From Cololabis saira (taxonomy: Eukaryota; Chordata; Actinopteri; Beloniformes; Belonidae), in contig NC_084590.1 in NCBI RefSeq assembly GCF_033807715.1, positions 1,460,501 to 1,524,500 of the forward strand: a DNA stretch of 64,000 nucleotides, in the 5' to 3' direction. A program made the position numbers and the translations under genes. The notes under the pieces were generated by a model. It searched no databases. It had not been told where the DNA came from and saw nothing but the letters and a program-made list of their open reading frames with translations. Numbering within the stretch: the stretch's first letter is position 1; every line of letters starts with the position of its first letter. This document shows positions 23,609 to 34,699 of this stretch, piece after piece.

Positions 23609-25730
23609 ATATTGGTAGGTGGCTTTGAAAATGGTGAGGAGGTCAAGAGGGTTAGCAAATCAGGTGTTGACTGCTTGACAGATCTTTACAGTGACCAGGA
23701 CGAGGCTGACACAAGACTGGTGTTACATGCAATACACCTTGCAAAGTCACAATCTCGTCTCATTGTCAAATGTGATGATACAGATGTACTGGTTTTGCTT
23801 GTGTACTATTCAAGCAAAGGGATGTTTGGATCCTCAGAAATGTTCATGCACTCTGGATATGGTCTAAAGGAAAGATTTGTCCCAGTTTGTTCAATCGCTC
23901 AGAGTCTTGGAGCAGCTCTTTGTGAGTTTTTACCAGCATGCCACGCCCTCACAGGTTGTGATACCACAAGCAGCTTGTACAGAATTGGGAAGACCACTGC
24001 CTTCACAAGACTGAAGACCCATCTGACTGAATTAAAGGAAATGGCCAAGTTTGGACTGTCTGGAAGCCTAGAGGAAGCTTTGCCTGCGGCAAGAAAGTAT
24101 GCCCTCCTCCTGTATGGCCAAAAGAAAAAGGAGAATGGCCGTCCTTGCACCAACCTAGATGAGGTGAGGTACATACTGGCATCTACCACCGATTCTTCAG
24201 CAGCAAATCTACCCCCAACAGAAGATGCCTTCCTGCAACACGTATTAAGAGCCTTATATCAAACAGCAGTGTGGCGTAACAGCCACCTGGCCAAGCCTCT
24301 TCTCTGGAACACAGTTGGTAGAGGATGGAGGCTCAGACAAGATGGGTCCATTGAACCTGTCATGTGCCAGAATGCACCAGCACCTAAAGAGGTTTGAGAC
24401 ATCAACCACCTGTACTGTAAAGATGGAAACTGCAATAATACCAACAAATGCCAGTGTCTTTCAGTGGGCTTGACTTGCACTGAGTTTTGCTCTTGCTCTT
24501 TCCAAGACTGCCCAAATATGACCCACTTTGTCACTGATGATAATGTGGATGAGTGACAGTGATGGCTACCAAAAGCAGCCCATGAAAAACACCAGCCAAA
24601 GAGCTGGGGAGTTCAGCGTGAGGAGAGGGCTCATTCCTCCTCAGAGTGTTTTGTTTGATGAACATTTGTTTAATTTGAGAGGGTAATTTTATTTGTACTG
24701 TGTGAAGTTTAGTTATAGTTTTATTAAAATGATCATTAAGGCCAAACTGCAATCCTGTCACCTTGTCTCCTGTGTGTGTTATTGCTGAGCCGTAAGCATT
24801 AGCTAGACCCATCCCCCGGTGATGTCACACAGTACAGTATAGTACAGTACAGTACAGAATATGTTGCATTGCATAGCAATGCATATATATTGCAAAGCAT
24901 ATTCCTTTATTTGGGACAGTTTTATATTTAGTGATTGATGATTATGCATGCTATTTACATATTTGGTATTGCTGGATTCAGCATAACCACAGATTCCAAC
25001 AAGCCATTATATATGACAGTACATGTATCCATAATTAAAGTGTTATCTCAAGTATGGATAAAAGGTGTCATAAGAGTGTATAATGAATTTAATGCATCAT
25101 ATATATCTGCAAGTTACCTGCTTAGTTTGCAGCAATATTGAATTGGTCAGCTGTGGAGGCTTGATTATGTCAATCTTTCATTTTCTTTAATTTGGGACAC
25201 CTCATACATTGATTGATGTAGCACACTGCCTATGCATGGTATCTTAACATATTGGGTATCACTGGATTCAGCACAACCCCATCTTTACAACAAGCCATGA
25301 TATGTGTTTCTATGACAATTCCTGGCCAGGCAACTATAATGTAAATGAGAACATTCTGCATAGATATTCTTTTTTCGCATGTCTGCTTATTTTAGGCAAG
25401 TGTTAAAAGGTCTTTATATGTAACATACATCAAGATATTCACATCCAGGTTTTTCTAATAGGTAAAGCAACTTCCTGACCACAATTATGTCAAGTTTCAA
25501 AGCTGTCAGAGCTTCTGTTATTAATCTACATGAGTTTATATATCTTAACTCCCATACGGCCAGGCTGTATTTTGGTTCTTTTTTAGGTTTGGGGTGCATA
25601 ACAATATGTATCAATTTAACAATGTTTGCAGTAAAATATTTGAACCTAAGAATCCATTTCATATATGGGACACCTTAGAGATGAGGAAAAACATTGTTAG
25701 GTTTTGTTCTACCCCGGGTAGGGGTATCTC
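23609..25730. repeat. Right arm of 2.1-kb palindrome
   Basis: Reverse complement of 21353-23474, with three substitutions noticed and no indel. It contains the second ORF copy, an ACTGT/AGTAC-rich low-complexity patch near 24830-24860 and AT-rich non-coding sequence. Confidence 0.95.
23612..24397 (+). pseudogene. Transposon-type protein with FEN/PIN-like motifs, right-arm copy
   Basis: Same protein as the left-arm copy from VGGFENGEEVKRVSKSG onward, with identical residues through APAPKEV and the same TGA at 24395-24397. The Cys-rich tail (VGLTCTEFCSCSFQDCPN) follows in frame after the stop and runs to TGA near 24557, as in the left arm. The N-terminal 40-odd codons are missing because the arm ends at 23609, so the frame has no natural start codon. 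It is a truncated duplicate. Confidence 0.7.
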
Positions 25731-25756
25731 GAAAACTAAAGCCCTTTTTGACAGTT

Positions 25757-26060
25757 TGTCACTAGCCTATAAGCTCCAACATCCTGATGTTTTTTAGAAA
25801 CATCATATTCAATCAGACACCTCGCTATTTTTTCAACCAATTAGTTGGTTGAACATAGAGACAGACATAACCATTACACCAGAAATGCCTGATACCTCCA
25901 ACTCTGAGAACTAATCTACTCAAACACTCAGTTATCTGTCGTTCAATAATGTCCTGGAACTCTTTACCTCCTCACATATCTGGCTCACAAAAAAAACTAA
26001 CTTTTAAAAAATGACTTAAGGCAGACCTAATGCTGCAGACCATATTTTTATGATATGATC
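25757..26060 (+). pseudogene. Possible LINE reverse-transcriptase tail remnant
   Basis: Just beyond the palindrome, broken frames give HRDRHNHYTRN and a block similar to the final part of LINE reverse transcriptases, where an HRYNTRN-like motif and a WN.LP motif occur. Frameshifts and stops are frequent. It may be the continuation of the fragment at 21083-21277, which would make the palindrome an insertion into that LINE. Confidence 0.35.
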
Positions 26061-26084
26061 ATATCAGATCATGATCATATTTTT

Positions 26085-27570
26085 TTTTTTTATTATTTTT
26101 CCGACGAAAAGGGGGCCTTTTTGCCCCCCTAAACGCGCCCCAAAAGTCACCAAACTTTGCACGCAAGCCAGGCCTGGCTAAAAATTTGATATTTAATGAT
26201 TTGCATTAATGGTCGTGGCCTAATGGCTCAACAGCGCCCCCTAGAAAACTTTGTGCCTCAAGCCCCACAATACGGTTTGACGTACTTGGACGAAAATCGG
26301 TACACACCTGTATCATGTCGCAACTTAAAGAAAAGTCTCTTGGCGACATGGCCGAAACCGAACAGGAAGTCAGCCATTTTGAATTAATCGTGTCACTTTG
26401 GCGCAATTTATGCCATTCCTTCGGCAGTTAATACGGCCGGAACCGTAACGTGCCCCCAAGTGTGTTATACATCAAAATGTGCGTCTCCATCCTGCGACAA
26501 CACGCATTACTTTTCTCTTTCAAAAGCGTTACCGTGGCGACGCTAGACGCCAAAAAGCGCGCCCACCCTTCATCTGGTTGGTTCAGACAGAAAAAACTTT
26601 GCGCCTCAAGCCCCATAATACGGTTTGACGTACATGAACGAAAATCGGTACACACCTGTATCATGTCACAACTTAAAGAAAAGTCTCTTGGCGCCATGGC
26701 CGAAACCGAACAGGAAGTCGGCCATTTTGAACATTCTGAATTAAATCGCGTAATTTTGGAGCAATATGAGCCATTCCTTCGAGAATTAATACGGCCCGAA
26801 CCGTAACGTGCACCCAGGTGTGTTATACATCAAAATGTGCGTCTCCCTCCTGCGACTACACGCATTACTTTTCTCTTTCAAAAGTGTTACCGTGGCGACG
26901 CTAGACGCCAAAAAGCGTGGTCCCCTTCATCTGATTGGTCCATATTTGATAGTTCCCCAAAAGTCACCAAATTTTGCATGCAAGGCAGACCTGGCGATAA
27001 ATTTGATATTTCATGGTTTGTATTAATGGGCGTGGCCTAACGGCTCAACAGCGCCCCCTAGAATACTTTTCTCTGCCATAAGTTTTGAATGGTTTGACAT
27101 AAAGAGTTGTGGGTGGTGTCATGGGACTAGGTATTGAGTCCTTGACCATAATTGGTGAAAATTAGCCCCGTCCCTTCTTCTGATTGGTTGTCCCGATTTT
27201 CTGCTATAACTTTTGAATGGTTTGACATAGAGAGTCGTGGGTGGTGTCATCAGATTCTGTATGGAGTCCTTGACCTTCATTGGCCTGAATTAGCCCCTTC
27301 TTCTGATTGGTTGTCCCGATTTTCTGCTATAACTTTTGAATGGTTTGACATAGAGAGTCGTGGGTGGTGTCATCAGATTCTTTATGGAGTCCTTGACCTT
27401 CATTGGCCTGAATTAGCCCCGCCCCTTCTTCTGATTGGTTGTCCCTTTTTTCTGCTATATCTTTTGAATGGTTTGACATAGGAAGTCGTGGGTGGTGTCA
27501 TTTCTGATATGCTTATGGGGGGCGGTGGCCGTGAGTGCGAGGGCCCGTTCATCGCTGCTTGCAGCTTTAA
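26085..27570 (+). mobile_element. GGGCCC-ended dispersed repeat, copy 2
   Basis: The left GGGCCCGAGCAC end is lost; sequence begins in the T-rich tract and CCGACGAAAAGGGGG. The right end is complete (GAGGGCCCGTTCATCGCTGC, then TTGCAGCTTTAA at 27570). Two ~345-bp blocks with CAAGCCCC(A/C)..ATACGGTTTG (26267, 26607) are followed by three ~122-131-bp blocks, each with CCCC(GCCCC)TTCTTCTGATTGG and TCGTGGGTGGTGTCAT. Non-coding despite frames of up to 118 codons. Confidence 0.85.
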
Positions 27571-27599
27571 TTGTTGTTGTTATTTTTATTATAAGTGTA

Positions 27600-29260
27600 G
27601 TTATGCTTATGTCTTAGATGTTATCATCTACGTAATATTTGATGTACTTTATGGACCCCAGGAAGATTAGTGGTGGCTAAGGGGGCAGCCAATGGGGATC
27701 CATCCGATAAACAAACAATAAACTTGTTCTTACGGTAGAACAATAAAAATCAAAATAGTCGAGATTGGTTTCTAGACTGATGTGTAGGAGCTACGGTTTC
27801 TCTAAAACCAGCATGGAAGCATTAAGGGGATATTAAGTATTGGTCACGTGATTCTCACATGGCTTATTGTTATGTAGTGAAAAATGAAATTGAAAAAGTA
27901 TTCTGTTATTCTCCTGAGGATTTTTTTTTTCAAAATTTTTCCAATTCACTACAACTGGATTATCTTTTTTAAGTTCTGATACCCCGACAAAACAAAAAAA
28001 TCCACTTCATGACATTTTGTACTTGACTGTATTTCATGGCTTGTAACTAGTAAAGTGGTGCCGCAGTAGCGGATTCTCCGACTCCAGCCGGTGCTGTTTC
28101 TATCTCCCAGTACCTGTTTAAAGCAGAGCAAACCATGTCCATGTCTAGCAACAACAAACGCTGCTGCGCATCAAATTAAAAATCAAATCACACCCGGATG
28201 GGCTCACTTTCTGTCAGAGACGTGGCGGGGTGGTGGCCTGTGTGGTTAGATCTTTACAGATTGCTGCAAAAACATGTTCAGCTCAGCGATGGAGTGTCTT
28301 ATTAATTGCTAAATATTTCTTGTGATTGTGCTTAAGTTCTATACTGTGACATGTGGACACACATGAACTTTATCCTGCAATGTTACTTGTTTAATGTGTT
28401 CTTGTGTGTTTGCACCTTGGTCCTACTACTACCACCCCCACCACCACCACCATCACCATCACCACTACTACTACTAGTCATTTAGCAGATGCTTTTATCC
28501 AAAGCGACTTACATCCTGTTCCTGGGGAAATGTTGTTTTGTTTCACTGGTATTTGGTTTAAACAACCATTAAAATGAGATGAATGAAAATGAAAAAGAGA
28601 TAAATGTTAAAGTGAATTCGTATTTCTTGGCTCATCATTCTTCCTGAGGCCTGCAAAAGACTTATTTACATCTACAGGTACTTTATTTTGGTGAGTCAAT
28701 CATGCATATCTGCCAAAAGTTACTTGATGTGTTTATTTACACAAACATACGTAAACGCTTGGTGGCAATAAGATTCCAGACCTAAAAATGCAGAGATACT
28801 TTTAAAGTGATATTGGCCAGCCCTGTCACAATTTTAAATAACAGTAATGTAATCAAACAACACAAATGGGAAAAATATTGGTTGAATCTTTGCCTAGTCA
28901 TCACTGGACAGTCAGATGATGAAAAGGTGAACTATGAAAATGTAAAAAAAAAAAAACTGACTGACAATCAGACGGACAGCAGTCCAGAATATATGATTAG
29001 ATTTTTATGTATAGAATTGGAGGTAAATATATAAACCAGTGTATATATAGCATATCTACTCTTATATAGTTATTCAAGTATATTGTTATACCATTGCTGT
29101 CTATTGTTCTCTATTATATTGTAGTATTATGGTAAAGTAATGATAATGTAATACTATGCCTTATAATTACTTCTATTATTACATAGATACATAGTAGCAC
29201 AACTAAATGCTGGGCGTTTGTTTTGTTTTTTTTTGCCCTGATTTGCTTTTGACTATATTT
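27600..29260. other. Mostly unique intron sequence with one repeat motif
   Basis: No gene is seen. At about 28425-28465 there is a CTA/CAC/CAT simple repeat, directly followed by TCATTTAGCAGATGCTTTTA at 28478-28497, a motif widespread in fish repeats whose parent element I cannot define here. Confidence 0.45.
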
Positions 29261-29265
29261 AGATA

Positions 29266-29629
29266 CAGGACTGTCTCAGAAAATTAGAATATTGTGATTT
29301 TCTGTAATGCAATTACAAAAATAATGTCATACATTCTGGATTCATTACAAATCAACTGAAATATTGCAAGCATTTTATTATTTTAATATTGCTGATCATG
29401 GCTTACAGCTTAAGAAAACTCAAATATCCTATCTCAAAAAATTAGAATATTCTGGGAATCTTAATCTTAAACTGTAAACCATAATCAGCATTATTAAAAT
29501 AATAAAAGGCTTGCTATATTTCAGTTGATTTGTAATGAATCCAGAATGTATGACATTTTTGTTTTTTTAATTGCATTACAGAAAATAAAGAACTTTATCA
29601 CAATATTATAGTTTTCTGAGACAGTCCTG
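29266..29629. mobile_element. Mariner-type MITE, family C, copy 1
   Basis: CAGGACTGTCTCAGAAAATT at the left and its inverse at the right (AATT-less variant GTTTTCTGAGACAGTCCTG) form long terminal inverted repeats, flanked by TA on both sides (29264-29265 and 29630-29631). The two halves are largely inverse copies of each other over more than 150 bp, so the element can fold into a long hairpin. The TA target fits Tc1/mariner. Confidence 0.85.
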
Positions 29630-30180
29630 TATATACATATAATTGAGTATTATATCACTGTATTGAACAGTTATTGAAACTCGTCTTGTTATATGTAAGA
29701 ATGTAAGATGTAGAATGGATGTAAGATTCAGGGATAGGACTTGATAAGTGTTTACTTCATTCCTACTCCGTCACCAGCTTGTTGGTGGATCTGTGAACTA
29801 TTATTTTTTTTGTGGGGGGGGGGGTGTCTCACTGTTGTCTTCGCCGTCTCAGGGTGAGATAAACTGCAGGGGAAGACGAGATGAGCAACACTGGATAACT
29901 GGTGAAGTGCAATAAGTTAAGTGGTTGTAATAATGTTCCACCTTGTGACAAGCTACTGATGAACTGAGCCAGATCTGGTCTCCGTGCCAACAACCCGTCT
30001 GCAGCCTTGGCAGAGGCTCCTCTCGGCCCAGGGCCCCCCGGCAACCGCCCCTAGCAACAGTGACCCTCTCCTTGAGAACAACAGGCTCAGCATCCAAAAG
30101 ACATTGAGAGCTGAGTGATGTTAAGCTCTGTGTGCCATAAATGTGTAGAGCTTTGCAGAGGAAAATAATTCAGATATAAC

Positions 30181-30183
<3 letters not shown>

Positions 30184-30270
<87 letters not shown>
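30184..30270. repeat. (TG)n microsatellite
   Basis: More than 40 TG units without interruption. An A-run of about 19 bases follows at 30350-30368. Confidence 0.97.
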
Positions 30271-30274
<4 letters not shown>

Positions 30275-30561
30275 AGTGTCTGTAATGCCTGATATAAACC
30301 TGATAGATAGCCGCTGGAGTAATGACAAGGTGTAATGGGTATGGAAGGTAAAAAAAAAAAAAAAAAAAGAGATGGAGAATGTGTGTTTATCTGATAAATC
30401 CTAAAGGATTGGGTTGAGGGGGAGGCAGCGGAGATCTGTGTGTGTATCTCTATAAACCTGATAGAGCGATTGCTTGGCAGAGGGTGCGGGCTCTTGTAAA
30501 GCAGAGGGGATGAGGTTTTAGTTGCTATAGTAATGACAGGGCAGTATAGAGAGTGTCAGAC

Positions 30562-30754
30562 CTGGTGGAAGATGAGAGCCTGGCTGATGTATCCCCAGCT
30601 GGAGGTGGGGCTCAGGTAGTGGATCAGCAGCAGCAGCAGCAGCATGAAGGCGATGCTGGCCGACGCGTAGATGGCGTTGATCAGGAACATCATGATGGCA
30701 CAGCCGATGATGCCCAGGACGCACGTGTGCCAGGTGAAGTACCGGAAGGTGGGC
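30562..30754 (-). CDS. slc12a9: slc12a9 coding exon b (last membrane segments)
   Basis: A 193-bp exon encoding PTFRYFTWHTCVLGIIGCAI, MMFLINAIYASASIAFMLLL and LSPTSSWGYISQALIFHQ. Two hydrophobic stretches correspond to the last transmembrane helices of the SLC12A9 membrane domain; SSWGYISQAL is the family motif just before the cytoplasmic domain. The acceptor is TTTTCCCCTCAG (AG at 30756-30755) and the donor CAG|GTCTGA (GT at 30561-30560). The first G completes the Arg codon begun in exon a; the exon ends in phase 0 before exon c. A run of six Leu codons is encoded by a (CTG)6 stretch. The frame is intact. A plus-strand frame here is a shadow. Confidence 0.95.
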
Positions 30755-30814
30755 CTGAGGGGAAAACACCAGGGTTGGAGAAGTTCATGTTGCAGAGAAG
30801 TTGCAGGAAAACAA

Positions 30815-31372
30815 TGGAAGATGTGAACTTAAAATCTTACTGCTGGTCTACAAAGCACTGAATGGTCTTGGACCAAAATCCATGCTGGATCTGTTAGTTC
30901 CCTATAAACTTGTGCTTTTTATTATTTTACCTCTGTTCTTATCATTTTATTTCATTTTATTTGTTATTTAAGCGCACTCTTAAATTCAATACTTTTTGAA
31001 AACCGTGCAAAGTTATGGATAAGCCCTGAATGCAGGCATTGTGAAGTAGAATTGTCAAATTGGTTTAATTCACTGCACGAATCGGCACAGATTACTTTGT
31101 AATACTGTATTTGACCCGGTCTTTGTACGTTTTGACCGTATAGAAACATAATTGTTGCCATTGTAAGAATGTGTACCTGCTGTACTCTACTGCTTTTTAG
31201 TTTTTAACAACTTGTGTTTTCTATTATTTTACCTCTTTTCTTATCATTTTATTTCATTTTATTTTTTATTTAGATTTTAAATGTGTCTGGCTGCTTTTAA
31301 TGTTGATGTAAAGCACTTTGAATTACCTTGTGTTGAATTGTGCTGTACAAATAAACCTTAAAAAAGAAAAGA
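30815..31372 (+). mobile_element. L2-like LINE 3' fragment
   Basis: ATCTTACTGCTGGTCTACAA and GAATGGTCTTGGACCAAAAT match the reverse-transcriptase region seen at 63707-63755. The coding part breaks off after AGTTCCCTATAAAC and the rest is an AT-rich 3' UTR ending GTGCTGTACAAATAAACC and an A-rich tail. Truncated and dead. Confidence 0.75.
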
Positions 31373-32149
31373 AATGCCAACCTCTGATATTTCAGATTTA
31401 ATATATTCATTCTACCATAATCCCAGTGCATAAACTCAGTATTAATATCCCAGAGGATATTTGTGTCTTTTGTGCCTTAATTAGTTTTAGTGTTTCTCAT
31501 GTGCACACTAATTTGCTATTAGTTAATAACTTTCATTCTCTGTACGTGTTTTTCAAGCAGGAGCACAAGAGAAAAACTTTCAGAACCTCAGAATACTGGA
31601 GACAAAAACTGCACTTTAAAAATGTCTCTTTAAATCACTGGTTAATCCAGAGGTTTCTGTTTAATTGAATCATATGAATTTTATTAGTACAGCGCCAAAT
31701 TGTACCAGTTCTTGGCCTCTCAGATTTTCCCATCATTATTAAGAAAAGGTTTCAAATTTGATCTAAACAGAACGTGTTTGTGTGTTTTAGACTGAATATC
31801 TTTCCATCCATGAATTTAAATTTACCTATTTTAAACATGTTAGAGGTGGGAAAATAATAAAAAATTGATGGAAACTGAAAATCAGAACCGATAATCAGCA
31901 TATTAATTATTGACCATGTCAAATATTTCTGTATCTTTCATTTATTCTGTTAGCTTCCCCGTTGTGTGCGCTGGGTGCTGCAACTTACCTTAAAAACATA
32001 ATACTGCATGTGTAGACATTTAACCTGAACACACAAACAACTGAACAACTTCAACAGCTTCACCACAGAAAATGCAATGTGGGTCTTTCAGAAGATGACA
32101 CAAAATAAGAAATATGAACTGGAAATACTGCAGAAAAAGTTTCAGGGGG

Positions 32150-33330
32150 CGTGTCTGGCGATTTCCCGCTAGTACCGATTCAGCCCGGCTGTATCTGACA
32201 TCACACTCCAGGCCACCGATTGGTCGGGGGGGGGTTGGAGTCAGACGTCTGAGTCAGGAGGAGTGCGTTTACATGGGAAGTTTAATTCCTCTTTAATTCA
32301 GAATTAAAATTAAATCTGATTTAAAATGAGTAAAAATGACCATGTAAACACCTAATTCAGAATGAAAATGGCCATTCTGAATTAAACTTAATTCCGAAGT
32401 AAGTGGCTGGTTTATTTCGATTTAAATCCGAATAGAATAATTCCAGATCATGTATACACTCATTCCTCTTTAAATTAATTCCGGTCTTTCTTTCTGCTCG
32501 TTCCCTCGCCCGTCTGTCTCCATGATCTTATATTCCACTGGGCTGGTTTTCCAAACAAAGTTTCAAGATGCAGCAGCAGTAAACGCTGGTCAAGAGCAGA
32601 GACCATTTATCTAATAAATAACTTGGAGGACCTGGAAATAATTAAAAGAACATGAACACGCTTGTGAGCTTTTCAAAGTTGTAGCGGCTAAGTTAGTTTT
32701 TCTTCCTGTAGTTTAACTTCCGGTCCCCCCCCTATCCAATCAGAACCTTCCCAACCCCCAGACCTGGAGAGGAATTGGAGAAAGACCATCAAACATGTTT
32801 TCCATGTAAACCTCAATTCAGAATTACTATTTCCATGTAAACTCCAAGGAAAATTGTTTGATTCAGAATTATTTAATTCAGAATAATTAATTCCGAATTA
32901 AAAAACATCATGTAACCTTGACCAATGTGACATCAGCAAAAGATCAGCTCTGACGGATTCTGGTTCATTTTATTCAACCAGCAACGGCAGCAAAAGTCTG
33001 TTTCTGATCCAACTCTGAGGGTCAGATGTTCATAAACCTGGTGCTGAGGAGAGAATTAAAAAGATCTAGACGGAGATAAGGAACGACCAGATCTACCAGG
33101 AACTCTGTCTCTTCATAGCTGCTCACGGCTCCAGCTGACTTTTCAGCAGCAGCAGAGACAAACTAACAACATTTTAAAAGCGTCGCAGCTTGAATCTTCT
33201 CTCACTCTCATTTTTTAACCTGATATCAAAAACAAGCCACAGACCCAGCAGCACCTCTATCATCTCCTCCAGGTTCTACATCTTTAGTGTTGTCTTTACT
33301 GTTGGCTGAGTAGGTGCTAGTAGGTGCTAG
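32150..33330. mobile_element. Probable MITE family B copy hosting MITE A copy 4
   Basis: CCGCTAGTACCGATTCAGC near 32166 and the inverse-type end GAGTAGGTGCTAGTAGGTGC near 33310 resemble the family B ends seen at 14371 and 15057. The family A copy at 32271-32914 lies between them. The internal match to the other B copy is not verified. Confidence 0.45.
32271..32914 (-). mobile_element. MITE family A, copy 4 (inverted)
   Basis: Reads in reverse: starts ACATGGGAAGTTTAATTCC and ends AAAACATCATGT. It includes the AACGCTGGTCAAGAGCAGAG block that is also present in copy 3 but absent from copies 1 and 2. Confidence 0.85.
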
Positions 33331-33650
33331 TGCCGTAATAAGGGCACTAGACTAGATTTCAATTGTTTGAAATATTTAATAACTGGAAATTAAAGTTCAA
33401 TAATAATAATAATAATAATAATTAATAATTAGAGTTCAATAAACAAGTAATGTTTCCCTTCACTTATTTAACCAAAAAAGAACATTCATTAGAAACATAT
33501 CCCGGTTGTTTTAGTGGAGCATATTTACAGCAACAGTCTTGTCACTGATCTAGGAGGGGATAAAAAACAAAAAAAACTATAAAACAATAAACCCCAATGA
33601 AAAAAATACATTTAAATCATCACTCAGAGTAAATCGTCATCACTCATTAG

Positions 33651-34684
33651 CAGTGTTGGGACTAACGCGTTATTTAGTAACGCGTTATAGTAACGCCGTT
33701 AGTTTTGCGGTAACTAATACTCTAACGCCTTACTTCTTAAATTCAGTAACGCAGTTACCGTTACCAAAGGTGCGTTACTCCGTTATTTCTGGCTACAGTG
33801 AAGCCTTTTTTCTCCGCACGCAGAGACCAGAGGAAATGTAGTGTGGATGTGTGTGCGTTCAAAAACATGACGGTCATGGCGAGACCACAGTGAAGTTAGT
33901 TTTACGTTGGATATTGGACAGAAATGCCCCCAGAGCGAACGTCTGTCGAATATCCAACATAAAACTAACTTCACCGCGGTCATGGAGAGCCGAGAGACGG
34001 CCAGTTTCGCAACGTGGAGATATTGTCATTACAGTAATCCCTGGTTTTTCGCAGCGGTTTCGTTCCAAAAAGAACCCGTGGTAAGTGAAATTCTTTTTAC
34101 AATTAAAAAGGCTTCAAATTGTGGAGATCAGCACCGCCTCGCACGTATTCCACTGCTCTTCTGATGCTGCTGCATCCCGACTCTGTAGCGTCTTTTTCTC
34201 CTAAAGCCATCGGTGCAGGGGTGTTTTTTCCAGAGAAGAAAATAGTTATGGGTCATTTTGTCGCTGTTTTTTCTTCTGGGCAAAAAGATTCTTCTAAACC
34301 GACATGCCACCATGGATTATATCTGAGACTGTAATGACTGATTCATCAAAGGTTCTTGAGCTGCTGCTGAAGCTCATTGGCCGTTCTCAGCTTGTTGCTA
34401 AGCAACCAACGTTATTGACACAGGAAGTGAAGAAGCGGGGAGACTGATTAGCCAATCAGAATGCAGAACATGATGCACAATGCAAATCCATACAGTACCT
34501 GCTGAAATGAAGGCTAGAGGGCATTAATGGGAGAATTTAAAATAATGTCTTTATTTAAAGTAACTAAATAGTTACTTTTCATAGTAACTCATTACTTTTT
34601 GGTCTAAACAACTGAGTTACTTTTTTAATAAAGTAACTAGTAACGGTAACTAGTTACTATTTTTCAGTAACTAGCACAACACTG
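33651..34684. mobile_element. hAT-type DNA element with 8-bp target duplication
   Basis: Ends CAGTGTTGGGACTAACGCG and, at the right, AGCACAACACTG. The flanking octamers are CTCATTAG (33643-33650) and GTCATTAG (34685-34692), seven of eight matching, as expected for hAT. The ends are filled with GTAACTAG/TAACGCGTTA words. An internal hairpin occurs near 33895-33967 (GTTGGATATTGGACAG and its inverse). No transposase is encoded. Confidence 0.8.
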
Positions 34685-34699
34685 GTCATTAGATGGAAT

